A DNA stretch of 64,000 bases from assembly GCF_003201105.1 (NCBI RefSeq), contig NZ_QICJ01000011.1, positions 1 to 64,000 of the forward strand, in the 5' to 3' direction. Position numbers and translations under genes: made by a program. This DNA is from Dyella sp. AtDHG13. GTDB lineage: Bacteria > Pseudomonadota > Gammaproteobacteria > Xanthomonadales > Rhodanobacteraceae. The notes under the pieces are model-generated. The model was not told the DNA's origin, ran no database searches, and was given only the letters and a program-made list of their open reading frames with translations. Position 1 is the stretch's first letter; each line of letters opens with the position of its first letter. Below, piece after piece: positions 48,115-56,457 of this stretch.

Positions 48115-51100
48115 TTACCACTGCATGCCCGCGCCGACCGAGAAGCCCGCGTCGCCGCGCGTGTCCACGCTGCCGGTGAGCTTGTAGACCCAGCGCCCGC
48201 CCTGCGAGATGGTGGACACGCCGATGGCCAGGCTCGATTCGCCGCGGAACGTGCCCGCCGACGCGGCCGCCATGCTGCGTCCCGGTTCGTAGGCCTGCGG
48301 CAGGCCAGCCATCGCCATGCCCGCGGCAACACCTGCGTTCGCGCGATTGCTCACGTTCTGGATCTGGCCGTTGAGCTGGTTGAAGCGCGCATCGGTGTAG
48401 TTCTGCGCCCAGTTCTGCGCCTGCTGGATACCGGCGTTGAGTTGGCCCACGTTGGCCGCATCGGTGGTGGCGCTGCCCGCTGCCACGTTGTGGATGGCCG
48501 TGCCGCCCGCGGTGCCGTTGCCCAGCGTGACGCTGCTGTAGTTGGTGGAACCGTCGGTGTTGGTGTCGTAGCGCACGGTGCCCTGGGTGGAGCTGTTGAT
48601 GCTCGCCTGCATCTGGCCCAGGTTGACCGCATCCGTCGCGGCGGAACCGGCGGCGACGTTGGTGATCTGGCGCTCGTTGCCGGCGCTGCCCACCGACACG
48701 GTGTTCGCACGATCCGCCACCGAACCCGAACCCAGCGCGACCGCGTTGTCCGCCGTGGCGCTGGCGCCGCTGCCCACCGCCACCGCATTCGCGCCGCTCG
48801 CCGAGGCCGTGGGGCCGGCCGCGATGGCATTGGTGCCCGTGGCGCTGGAGTCGGCCAGCGTGGAGTTGACGTTGTAGTACTTGACGTTGGTGATGTTGGT
48901 GGGACCGCCGGGTTTGATGTTCTGGATCGCGTTGTACAGGCTGGTGTTGCTGTAGACGTTGGTGGTGTCCTGCGTCCAGTGCCACATCTGCGCACCGTTG
49001 ATGGCCTGCGTGCTGCTCGAGCTGATGGCGCCCTGGTGCAGGTTGGCGAGCGTGGTGCCGTTGGTGGCGCCGCCATCGGTGCTGGCGGTGCCGGCCAGGG
49101 TGACGGTGGCGTGCGTGGCGTCGTCGTACTGCACGGCGTTGCCCGCGACGAACGACACCGCCTGCAGCTGCGCCAGGTTCACCGCATCCGTCGCAGCGGA
49201 ACCGGCGGCGACGTTGGTGATCTGGCGTTCCTGGCCCGGCGCGCCGATGGACACTTCGCCCGCGGAGTTCTGCGGCGTGCTCAGGCCATAGGCGCTGTAG
49301 CCGGTCTGCGCGCCGCGCGTGGCGGTGGAGGCGTAGCCCAGGGCCACGCTGTTGGCGACCGTGGCCGTAGCCTGTGCGCCGATGATGGTCTGCGCATTCG
49401 CCGTGCCGGTGGCGCTGTCGCCGATCACCACGGAGTGGCCCAGGCGCGCCGCGTAATCGGCGGTGGGCACGCCGCTTGGATTGTTCGGATCGTTGGCGCC
49501 ATTGCCCGGGAAGGCGCTGGCCGCGGTCTGCGCCGGCAGGTTGTGGCTGGCGTTGGTGCCGATCACCACTTCCTTCGAACCGTTGGCGGTGGCGCCGTCA
49601 CCCATCAGCACCTGATAGTCCTGCGCGGCATTCACCGCCCAGCACGAGGTGTTCACCACGCCGAGCACGTTGGCGCAGGTGGAGGCCCACGCAGGCGCGC
49701 TATTGGGCAGCACCAGGCCGAGCAGGCCGCCCGGGGCGCCGTTGTTGACGTTGGTGATGTAGCTGTCCGACTTCACCGCGCCGATCAGCGTCAGGTGCGA
49801 ATTGCTGCCCGTGCCGCCGAGCGTGGCGCCGCCCACCGTGGTGAGCACCGTGCCCACCGGCGTGGCGTTGACCAACGGAATGCCGGCCACGCTGGTCACC
49901 GAGTAGCCCTGCGTGAAGTTGGCCGCATTCACCTGCAGGCCACCGTTGGTGACGTAGCCATTGGTGTTGTTGAACAGCGCGTTGGTGGACGTGCCCAGCA
50001 GCTGGCCGGCCGTGCCGACCACGCCGCCGTTGCCGACGATGAGTCCCGTCGGCGTGGCCGACGGCGCGGGCACCACGGGCACGCCGCCGGCGGAACTGCC
50101 GCCGCCGGTGCCACCCGTGCCCGATGCCGCGGGCGTAATGCCCAGCAGCGACGCCACACTGGGCAGCGCCTGGTTAACGAGGCCGGAAGCACCGGGAATC
50201 GCGCCGATCAGATTCTGTCCCGACGACTGGCCGTTGCCCGTCGCGCCCACCTGCACGCCCGGCACGCTGTTCACCGTATCGGCCACCGTGTTGGTCAGGT
50301 TGCCGAGCAGCGACGTGGCCGTGCCGTTCTGGCCGAGCACGTTCGCCAGGCCCGTGCCGTTGGGCTGCGCAAGCACCGCGCCCACGGTGGAGGTGACGTC
50401 GCCCACCGTCTTGTTCACGTCGGGCACGACCTTGCCGAGCGAGGAACCGTTCGAGCCCAGCACACCACCCAGGCCTGTGCCGGACGTGACGGGATTGAGC
50501 ACGCTGCCGACCGTCGAGGTAAGCCCGGACACCAGCCCGCCCAGATCGCCCGTGCCCGTGCCGCCCGTTCCAGGATTCAGCACATTGCCGACGGTCGACG
50601 TCACACCCGACACGACACCACCCAAGCCGTTGCCGGAGCCGAGCACACCGCCCAGGCCGCTGCCCGAACCCACGCCACCGAGCACACCGTTGACGGTGGA
50701 CACCACGGGATTCACCACACCGGTCACTGTGCCGGCGAGCGGCGTACCGGCGGTGACGCCGCCGACCACGCCCGTCACCGTATTCGTCACGCCTTTCACC
50801 GTGGCTGGCAGGTTGGACACGAGGCCACCGACATTGCCGAGGCCTCCGCTGCCGCCGGCTCCGGGATTCAGCACATTGCCGACGGTCGAGGTCACACCCG
50901 ACACGACGCCACCCAGACCATTACCCGAACCGAGCACGCCGCCAAGGCCGCTGCCCGAACCCACGCCGCCGAGCACACCGTTGACGGTGGACACGACGGG
51001 ATTCACCACACCGGTCACTGTGCCGGCGAGCGGCGTACCGGCGGTGACGCCGCCGACCACGCCCGTCACGGTGTTCGTCACGCTTTTCACCGTGGCAGGC

Positions 51101-53805
51101 AGGTTGGACACGAGGCCACCGACATTGCCGAGGCCGCCGGTGCCACCCGTCACCGGATTCAGCACCTGACTGACGGTTGAGGTAAGCCCGGAGACCACGC
51201 CGCCGAGATTGCCTGCCCCGGTGCCGCCCGCGCCGGAATTCAGCACGTTGCCGACGGTCGATGTCACACCGGACACCACACCGCCCAGGCCATTCCCCGC
51301 ACCCAGCACGCCACCCAGTCCGCCAAGGCCGCTGCCCGAGCCCACGCCCGCCACACCGGACAGGACGCCATTGACCGTCGAAGTGACGCCGGACACCACG
51401 CCGCCGAGACCATTGCCGCCACCGAGCACACCACCAAGGCCGCTACCGGAGCCCGTCGCCGTGCCGGCGAGCGTGGTCGCCACGTTATGCAGCGTCGATT
51501 CCACCGGAGGCAGCACGCCATTCGTCACACCGGCGAGCGGTGTGCCAGCGGTGACGCCGCCGACGATACCGTTCACTGCTCCGTTCACGCCGTCTACCGT
51601 GGCAGGCAGCGTGGAAATCAAGCCGCTTGTACCGAGGACGCCGCCTAGGCCGCTACCGGAACCCGTCGCCGTGCCGGCGAGCGTGGTCGCTACGTTATGC
51701 AGCGTCGACTCCACTGGCGGCAGCACGCTATTCGTCACGCCAGCGAGCGGCGTGCCGGCGGTGACGCCGCCAACGATGCCGTTCACTGCGCCGTTCACGC
51801 CGTCCACCGTAGCGGGCAGCGTGGAAACGAGACCGCCCGCGCCGAGCACGCCGCCGAGCCCGCTACCGGAACCCGTCGCGGTGCCAGCCAACGCCGTCGC
51901 TACGTTATGCAGCGTCGATTCCACCGGAGGTAGAACGTTGTTCGTCACGCTAGCGAGCGGCGTGCCGGCGGTGACACCACCGACGATGCCGTTCACCGCA
52001 CCATTTACGCCATTGACGGTAGCCGGCAGCGTGGAAACGAGGCCACCTGCACCGAGCACACCACCGAGTCCGCTACCCGAACCCGTCGCCGTGCCAGCAA
52101 GCGTGGTCGCCACGTTATGCAGCGTCGACTCCACCGGCGGCAGCACGTTGTTCGTCACACCGGCGAGCGGCGTACCAGCAGTGACGCCGCCGACGATGCC
52201 ATTCACTGCACCGTTCACGCCATTCACCGTAGCCGGCAGCGTGGAGACGAGACCGCCCGCGCCGAGCACGCCGCCGAGCCCGCTACCGGAACCCGTCGCG
52301 GTGCCAGCCAACGCCGTCGCTACGTTGTGCAACGTCGACTCCACTGGCGGCAGCACGTTGTTCGTCACGCCCGCGAGCGGCGTGCCGGCGGTGACACCAC
52401 CGACGATGCCGTTCACTGCGCCGTTCACGCCATTCACCGTAGCCGGCAGCGTGGAAATGAGACCGCCTGTACCGAGCACGCCGCCAAGGCCGCTACCCGA
52501 TCCTGTTGCCGTGCCGGCGAGTGCAGTTGCCACGTTGTGCAGCGTTGACTCCACCGGCGGCAGCACGTTGTTCGTCACAGCGGCGAGCGGCGTACCAGCA
52601 GTGACGCCGCCGACGATGCCATTCACTGCACCGTTCACGCCACTCACCGTGGCAGGCAGCGTGGAAATCAAACCGCCTGTACCGAGCACGCCGCCGAGCC
52701 CACTACCGGAACCGGTCGCCGTGCCAGCAAGCGTGGTCGCCACGTTATGCAGCGTCGATTCCACCGGCGGCAGCACGCTGTTCGTCACGCCAGCGAGCGG
52801 CGTGCCGGCGGTGACGCCGCCGACGATGCCGTTCACCGCACCACTCACGCCATTGACGGTGGCCGGAAGGCCGCTCACGACGCCACCGATGTTGCCAACA
52901 CCCAGGCCGCCGACCACCGGCTGCACCACGGAGCCGAGCGACGAAACCAGTTGCCCGCCGGCATGCAGGTCGACGTTGGCGTTGACCAGCGGCGTGCTCG
53001 ACACGCCCGGCACGGCCAAGCCGACATGCGCATGCGCGTCGACCAGGTCGCCGTTGCTGGCCAGCACGACGGCGCGCGCACCTACCGCGGCGTCGACCGG
53101 CGACACGGCAGCGCCGGTATTGGCCACGGGAATGGCCGGCGTACCGAGATGAACCAGTCCATCGGCGCCGAGCGCGCCAGGCGCGTTGTTGTTCACCAGC
53201 GTGCTGGCGACGTTCGCATGCGTGGCGAGCACGACGGAGCGGTTGCGGTCCGCGACATCGTTCGCGCCCGGCAATACGGCGGATACCACGCCCTGCCCGA
53301 GCACGTCGGCCTTCGCGCCACCGGCGGTTGCGCCGACGCGCGAAGCGAGGTCGCTGGGAATGGCGACGCCCGAACCCATCTGCTGGCTGGTCGGCACGAT
53401 CGGAATGCGGATGCCAGCGCGCGCATGCGCCACGTTGCCGTGCCGGATCACCGGCGTGGACGACGCCGTCGCCGCGCTGCCGGACGGCAGCGCCACCGCG
53501 ACGCGGTTGAGCACCGGCTGCGCGCTGACGCTCGCGGACACCGGCGCCACAGCTTGCGGCGCGGGGCTGTCGTACTTGGACGCCAGGCCCATGAGGTCGT
53601 TGAGCTTGGCGTCGTCGGCGCTTTGTGCGTGCGATGCCGGGTGATAGGCCAGCGCGCAGAGCGCCAGGCCTCCCAGCAGCAGAATGCGCGCCGAGGGCAG
53701 GAAGCCCACCTGGCGGGAGATGCGATGACGCTGCACGGAGAGTTCCGAGGCCGGCACCCAGGCACGGCGCGACTCGGACCACACGAGACGATAGATACGG
53801 TTCAT
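48115..53805 (-). CDS. Giant trimeric autotransporter adhesin TAA3 with 70-residue repeats
   Basis: Encodes 1896 aa. The ESPR start NRIYRLVWSESRRAWVPASE follows AAGGGGA. After a signal and an N-terminal region of unknown fold (to about residue 310) come seven nearly identical 70-residue repeats, then GLGGVVSGVTSTVGNVLN-type repeats including two 97-residue units, then a unique Gly-rich part, a small YadA head (NAVAVGSGASATADNAVALG), necks (NERQITNVAAGSAATDAVNL), a short stalk and the membrane anchor ending FSVGAGMQW. The repeat part is not a classical YadA head or coiled coil. Upstream lie the AraC-type gene and phased repeats; downstream the BamE-OmpA partner. Confidence 0.94.
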   Translation of the reverse strand: MNRIYRLVWSESRRAWVPASELSVQRHRISRQVGFLPSARILLLGGLALCALAYHPASHAQSADDAKLNDLMGLASKYDSPAPQAVAPVSASVSAQPVLNRVAVALPSGSAATASSTPVIRHGNVAHARAGIRIPIVPTSQQMGSGVAIPSDLASRVGATAGGAKADVLGQGVVSAVLPGANDVADRNRSVVLATHANVASTLVNNNAPGALGADGLVHLGTPAIPVANTGAAVSPVDAAVGARAVVLASNGDLVDAHAHVGLAVPGVSSTPLVNANVDLHAGGQLVSSLGSVVQPVVGGLGVGNIGGVVSGLPATVNGVSGAVNGIVGGVTAGTPLAGVTNSVLPPVESTLHNVATTLAGTATGSGSGLGGVLGTGGLISTLPATVSGVNGAVNGIVGGVTAGTPLAAVTNNVLPPVESTLHNVATALAGTATGSGSGLGGVLGTGGLISTLPATVNGVNGAVNGIVGGVTAGTPLAGVTNNVLPPVESTLHNVATALAGTATGSGSGLGGVLGAGGLVSTLPATVNGVNGAVNGIVGGVTAGTPLAGVTNNVLPPVESTLHNVATTLAGTATGSGSGLGGVLGAGGLVSTLPATVNGVNGAVNGIVGGVTAGTPLASVTNNVLPPVESTLHNVATALAGTATGSGSGLGGVLGAGGLVSTLPATVDGVNGAVNGIVGGVTAGTPLAGVTNSVLPPVESTLHNVATTLAGTATGSGSGLGGVLGTSGLISTLPATVDGVNGAVNGIVGGVTAGTPLAGVTNGVLPPVESTLHNVATTLAGTATGSGSGLGGVLGGGNGLGGVVSGVTSTVNGVLSGVAGVGSGSGLGGLGGVLGAGNGLGGVVSGVTSTVGNVLNSGAGGTGAGNLGGVVSGLTSTVSQVLNPVTGGTGGLGNVGGLVSNLPATVKSVTNTVTGVVGGVTAGTPLAGTVTGVVNPVVSTVNGVLGGVGSGSGLGGVLGSGNGLGGVVSGVTSTVGNVLNPGAGGSGGLGNVGGLVSNLPATVKGVTNTVTGVVGGVTAGTPLAGTVTGVVNPVVSTVNGVLGGVGSGSGLGGVLGSGNGLGGVVSGVTSTVGNVLNPGTGGTGTGDLGGLVSGLTSTVGSVLNPVTSGTGLGGVLGSNGSSLGKVVPDVNKTVGDVTSTVGAVLAQPNGTGLANVLGQNGTATSLLGNLTNTVADTVNSVPGVQVGATGNGQSSGQNLIGAIPGASGLVNQALPSVASLLGITPAASGTGGTGGGSSAGGVPVVPAPSATPTGLIVGNGGVVGTAGQLLGTSTNALFNNTNGYVTNGGLQVNAANFTQGYSVTSVAGIPLVNATPVGTVLTTVGGATLGGTGSNSHLTLIGAVKSDSYITNVNNGAPGGLLGLVLPNSAPAWASTCANVLGVVNTSCWAVNAAQDYQVLMGDGATANGSKEVVIGTNASHNLPAQTAASAFPGNGANDPNNPSGVPTADYAARLGHSVVIGDSATGTANAQTIIGAQATATVANSVALGYASTATRGAQTGYSAYGLSTPQNSAGEVSIGAPGQERQITNVAAGSAATDAVNLAQLQAVSFVAGNAVQYDDATHATVTLAGTASTDGGATNGTTLANLHQGAISSSSTQAINGAQMWHWTQDTTNVYSNTSLYNAIQNIKPGGPTNITNVKYYNVNSTLADSSATGTNAIAAGPTASASGANAVAVGSGASATADNAVALGSGSVADRANTVSVGSAGNERQITNVAAGSAATDAVNLGQMQASINSSTQGTVRYDTNTDGSTNYSSVTLGNGTAGGTAIHNVAAGSATTDAANVGQLNAGIQQAQNWAQNYTDARFNQLNGQIQNVSNRANAGVAAGMAMAGLPQAYEPGRSMAAASAGTFRGESSLAIGVSTISQGGRWVYKLTGSVDTRGDAGFSVGAGMQW
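50560..51141 (-). repeat. Two tandem 97-residue (291-bp) repeats in TAA3
   Basis: The GGTTGGACACGAGGCCACCG block recurs at 50811 and 51102, exactly 291 bp apart. The units contain LVSNLPATVK, TVTGVVGGVTAGTPLAGTV and GLGGVVSGVTSTVGNVLN. Confidence 0.85.
51401..52870 (-). repeat. Seven tandem 70-residue (210-bp) repeats in TAA3
   Basis: The block encoding VLPPVESTLHNVAT recurs at 51491, 51701, 51911, 52121, 52331, 52541 and 52751, always exactly 210 bp apart. The unit also has LAGTATGSGSGLGGVLG, STLPATV-GVNGAVNG and IVGGVTAGTPLA. Changes between copies are few and many are synonymous. Confidence 0.95.
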
Positions 53806-53912
53806 TGACGAGTCCCCTTTTGGCCGGCGCGGGTCACGTCGTGTGTCCGCGCATACAGGTCCATGCGAGCTGTGCCGGCGCGCGTCATGCGCAACCGGCA
53901 ACGCTGGGGTTC

Positions 53913-53941
53913 ATTACAACGATCGCATCGCGTCTCTGATG
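53913..53941 (-). promoter_or_regulatory. Candidate TAA3 promoter
   Basis: On the minus strand TGTAAT (53918-53913) matches five of six -10 bases. The -35 position (about 53941-53936) reads CATCAG, a poor match, as expected for an activator-dependent promoter. The phased repeats abut it. The leader would be about 100 nt. Confidence 0.45.
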
Positions 53942-53944
53942 TCC

Positions 53945-54018
53945 CAATCCGGCAACGGCATAAGCCAATCCGGCAAGGCCTTGGGCAAAACCGGCAGCAC
54001 CCTGCACAAATCCGGCAG
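53945..54018. promoter_or_regulatory. Four direct repeats at exact 21-bp spacing upstream of TAA3
   Basis: CCGGCA cores start at 53949, 53970, 53991 and 54012, each within CAA(A)TCCGGCA-like sequence (the third reads CAAAACCGGCA). The 21-bp pitch is two helical turns, so all copies face the same side. Located between the AraC gene's stop and TAA3, next to a candidate promoter, they look like an activator array. Confidence 0.7.
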
Positions 54019-54071
54019 GTCGTGGGAACGGCGTGAAGAATGCGGCGGCGACGCCACCGACCAAAGGATAC

Positions 54072-55043
54072 TCAGGCGGCCTCGAACGGCGGCGCGCGCA
54101 TCAGCGTGTCGCGCGGGAGCTCGCCGAACACGCGGCGATAGTGGTCGGCAAAGCGCGAGAGATCCCACAGGCCGCAACTGAGCGCGACCGATTTCACCGA
54201 GCGGCGGCTGGCGTCGGACAAGGTGAGGTTCTTGCACGCCGTGCACAGGCGCAGCATGGACAGGTAGCGGTTGGGCGACACGCCCAGCAGGTCGTCGAAG
54301 GCGTAGCGCAACGCGCGTTCGCTGACGCCGGCGGCGTTGCACAGCTCGGTGATATAGATGTCCCGGCGCAGGTTGCGGCGCATGAATTCCTCGGCGCGCT
54401 GCACGGCGAGGTAGTGCGTGCGCCGCCCGCGCGAGCAGGCGGGCCGGTCTTCCGGCTTTACCGACAGCGCCGCGATCAGGTGCGTTTCGATCAGCGCGTC
54501 CACTTCGGCATCCGATGCGGGGCCCTGATGGGATGCATGCAGCACGCGCTCGCGCACGGCGTCGAACTTCGCGCGCAAGGCGCGCGCCCGTTCGTCATCG
54601 GAAAGGTTGAACAGCGAAATGGCGCGAACCGGCACGTCGGGCTGGTGTGGGCTGAGCTCCACGTACTTGTCCACCAGCCGCTGCTGCGGCACCAGCACGC
54701 CGGTGACGCGGCTGCCCATGCTGAGCACGAACTCGCTGATGCCTTCGGGAAACACGGTGAAGGCCATGCCCGACGCCAGCGGCGTGCCGTGGCACCAGCT
54801 GTCCTGCGAGGTGAGATGCAGGAAGCCGAACAGGCACCAGCCGGGGGGCAGCGCGAAGCGGCCACGGAAGGCGAAGTTCACCTCGCCACTGAAACAGATG
54901 GCGCGCTCGGAGGCCAACGAATCGACGAGCGCCTTCGGGCCTTGCTTGCCGAGCAGTACCAGCTCGAGCTCGCAGACCTTGAGGATGCCGCACAGCGTGA
55001 CGAGATCGGGCGACTCCGGTCCGATGTCGTTCTCGACAGCCAT
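54072..55043 (-). CDS. AraC family transcriptional regulator
   Basis: Encodes 323 aa. The N-terminal part (1-210) has the FSGEVNFAFRGRFALPPG and GMAFTVFPEGISEF segments of a cupin-like effector domain. The C-terminal HTH pair (about 225-320) has EEFMRRNLRRDIYITELCNA, AGVSERALRYAFDDLLGVSP and GLWDLSRFADHYRRVFGELP, a canonical AraC/XylS DNA-binding unit. The start at 55043 follows AGGGGGG. Placed just upstream of TAA3 on the same strand, with phased repeats between, it is the natural candidate for control of TAA3; the Tad operon diverges from it. Confidence 0.93.
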   Translation of the reverse strand: MAVENDIGPESPDLVTLCGILKVCELELVLLGKQGPKALVDSLASERAICFSGEVNFAFRGRFALPPGWCLFGFLHLTSQDSWCHGTPLASGMAFTVFPEGISEFVLSMGSRVTGVLVPQQRLVDKYVELSPHQPDVPVRAISLFNLSDDERARALRAKFDAVRERVLHASHQGPASDAEVDALIETHLIAALSVKPEDRPACSRGRRTHYLAVQRAEEFMRRNLRRDIYITELCNAAGVSERALRYAFDDLLGVSPNRYLSMLRLCTACKNLTLSDASRRSVKSVALSCGLWDLSRFADHYRRVFGELPRDTLMRAPPFEAA

Positions 55044-55195
55044 TGATTGCCCCCCTGAGGCATCCAAGCCGATACGTCCTTATTAATCGAATACCCGATT
55101 TTTCATGGTGATGAGGTGAATTAAAGAATTCGCGCACCTGACCCCATGCACATTTTCGGCAAGAAACGATTTGGCTGAATTGCCACCCATCATTT

Positions 55196-55211
55196 TGTGA
55201 TTTACATCACA
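55196..55211. promoter_or_regulatory. CRP/Clp-type binding site
   Basis: TGTGATTTACATCACA is a perfect match to the TGTGA-N6-TCACA consensus. In Xanthomonadales the CRP-like protein Clp binds this sequence and is released by c-di-GMP. It lies 153 bp upstream of the AraC gene and 448 bp upstream of flp. Confidence 0.75.
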
Positions 55212-55517
55212 TAATCGATTTTCATATCTGCCGTTTTTGTGCAAGCAGTCACGCAGGACCGCACAAGACTGTGGATGTACCTCACTCCGCCCAGGACGGC
55301 CGGAACGTACAAGCACGGGGGATTTCATGAATGTCGCGGCACGCGAAGTGATCATTTGCGTCAGTTTATTGCCTTTAATGGACGTGAATATCTCTTCACA
55401 TAATTCACGACTTCTCACGGCCCATTCCGCTTTATCGATCTAAATAATCGATTTCGGGCGGTGGGGCGGCTGTTTTTCGCCGTCTCCATCGGCCATTCGG
55501 ATTATTAGACCGATCAA

Positions 55518-55533
55518 AGGCACAGGGCATGCA
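55518..55533 (+). promoter_or_regulatory. Sigma-54-like promoter upstream of flp
   Basis: AGGCACAGGGCATGCA has GG and GC at exactly 10-bp separation and matches TGGCAC-N5-TTGCA at all but two bases. It would give a leader of about 115 nt before flp. Confidence 0.5.
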
Positions 55534-55659
55534 TTGTCGACCGTAGTCCGAATGGACTAGTCGCGGGCCGCTCAGTGAGGGCGACGTTGCAGTCGATAAC
55601 CCAAGGCGGGTCGTTCAAACACCGACAGTGAGAGCGAAGGCTCTTCGAGGAGGCAACCC

Positions 55660-55845
55660 ATGAACACCATGATTCGCAAGTTCCTGGCTGAGGAAGACGG
55701 CATCACGGCGATTGAGTACGGGATTCTGGCGGCGCTTGTTGCCGCCGCGGTCGTGGCCGTGTTTGGCGGAACCGGCGGCATCAAGTCGATCTACTCCTCC
55801 GTTATCACCGCACTCAGCGACGCCGTGAAATCCGCGACGACCTGA
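55660..55845 (+). CDS. flp: Flp/Fap-type pilin
   Basis: Encodes 61 aa, typical for Flp. The processing region EEDGITAIEYGILAALVAAA has the Glu+5/Tyr+6 pair of the Flp motif; the hydrophobic helix follows and the C-terminus is short and polar. TadV/CpaA should cleave after Gly. It is the major subunit of the tight-adherence pilus. A strong GAGGAGG ribosome site precedes the ATG. First gene of the Tad operon, 72 bp before the peptidase. Confidence 0.95.
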   Translation: MNTMIRKFLAEEDGITAIEYGILAALVAAAVVAVFGGTGGIKSIYSSVITALSDAVKSATT

Positions 55846-55917
55846 GCCAGCGAGATCGAGAACGCGACACCTGGTACCGGGGTGGCTATGGATAGCCATA
55901 CATCATTCGGGGGCGTC

Positions 55918-56457
55918 ATGACCGCGTTGCTTCCAACGCTTGCCGTCATACTCAGCGCGTTCGTCGCGCTGAGCGACCTGTATGCCCGCCGCGTGCCCAA
56001 CACGTGGCTGGCAGCGGCCCTGCTGGCGGCGATCGCCGCCCCAGGGTTGCAGTGGGTCGTGGGCGCCTCGCCGGTTTGGCCGTCCGTTCCCGGCCTTGCT
56101 ATTGGCCTCATCACCATGCTGCCCTTCTACGCCATCCGCTGGATGGGCGCGGGGGATGTGAAATTCTTCGCCACGCTGGGCTTACTGCTCGGTGCGCGCG
56201 CACTGCTGCCCATCTGGGCCATCGCCTGCCTGCTGACGGGCGTGCATGCCTTTGTCGTGCTGGTGCTGCGTACGCCGCGTTTCGCCTATGCGCCGGGCCT
56301 GGTGACGGCCCGGCAACATCTTTATGCGATGCCGCTCTGGCGTCGCGCCATGGAGGCACGCCAGGGCCGCATGGGCCAGCCGCATGCGACCTACCTCGGC
56401 ATCGCCACCTTGCTGGTCGTGCTGCATCCGGAGCTGATGCACTGGGGGCAGGCGTGA
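55918..56457 (+). CDS. cpaA: Prepilin peptidase TadV/CpaA
   Basis: Encodes 179 aa, an A24 aspartic peptidase without the methylase domain. Catalytic Asp residues are in ALSDLYARRVPN and GAGDVKFFA. Five to six membrane helices. It matures Flp and TadE. Starts at 55882 (GTG) or 55888 are open but 55918 has GGGGG upstream and gives the family N-terminus. Its stop overlaps the tadE start (GTGA). Confidence 0.92.
   Translation: MTALLPTLAVILSAFVALSDLYARRVPNTWLAAALLAAIAAPGLQWVVGASPVWPSVPGLAIGLITMLPFYAIRWMGAGDVKFFATLGLLLGARALLPIWAIACLLTGVHAFVVLVLRTPRFAYAPGLVTARQHLYAMPLWRRAMEARQGRMGQPHATYLGIATLLVVLHPELMHWGQA

Larger units (their letters stand above)
55044..55659. other. AT-rich divergent regulatory region between the AraC gene and flp
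   Basis: 616 bp. Bases about 55081-55510 are clearly richer in A/T than the rest of the window. It holds a CRP/Clp palindrome (55196-55211), two copies of ATAATCGATTT (about 55211 and 55444) and a related AATCGAATACCCGATTT at 55085, and a sigma-54-like element (55518-55533). Short ORFs here have no coding support. Confidence 0.75.

Noticed and set aside
51401..52870. Regularly spaced repeats that could suggest a CRISPR-like array
   Set aside because: The 210-bp units are contiguous, in frame and inside a coding region.
48091..53152. Very long plus-strand open frames (about 1029 and 647 codons) opposite TAA3
   Set aside because: Products are rich in Arg/His or Thr/Pro repeats and mirror the adhesin repeats; they result from GC-rich codon use. 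The minus-strand product has ESPR, neck and anchor domains.
55083..55443. Short ORFs on both strands in the AT-rich gap (111 aa minus, 68 aa or 38 aa plus)
   Set aside because: No domain or protein-like composition, and they overlap likely regulatory sites. The 38-aa frame has a fair ribosome site but nothing else.
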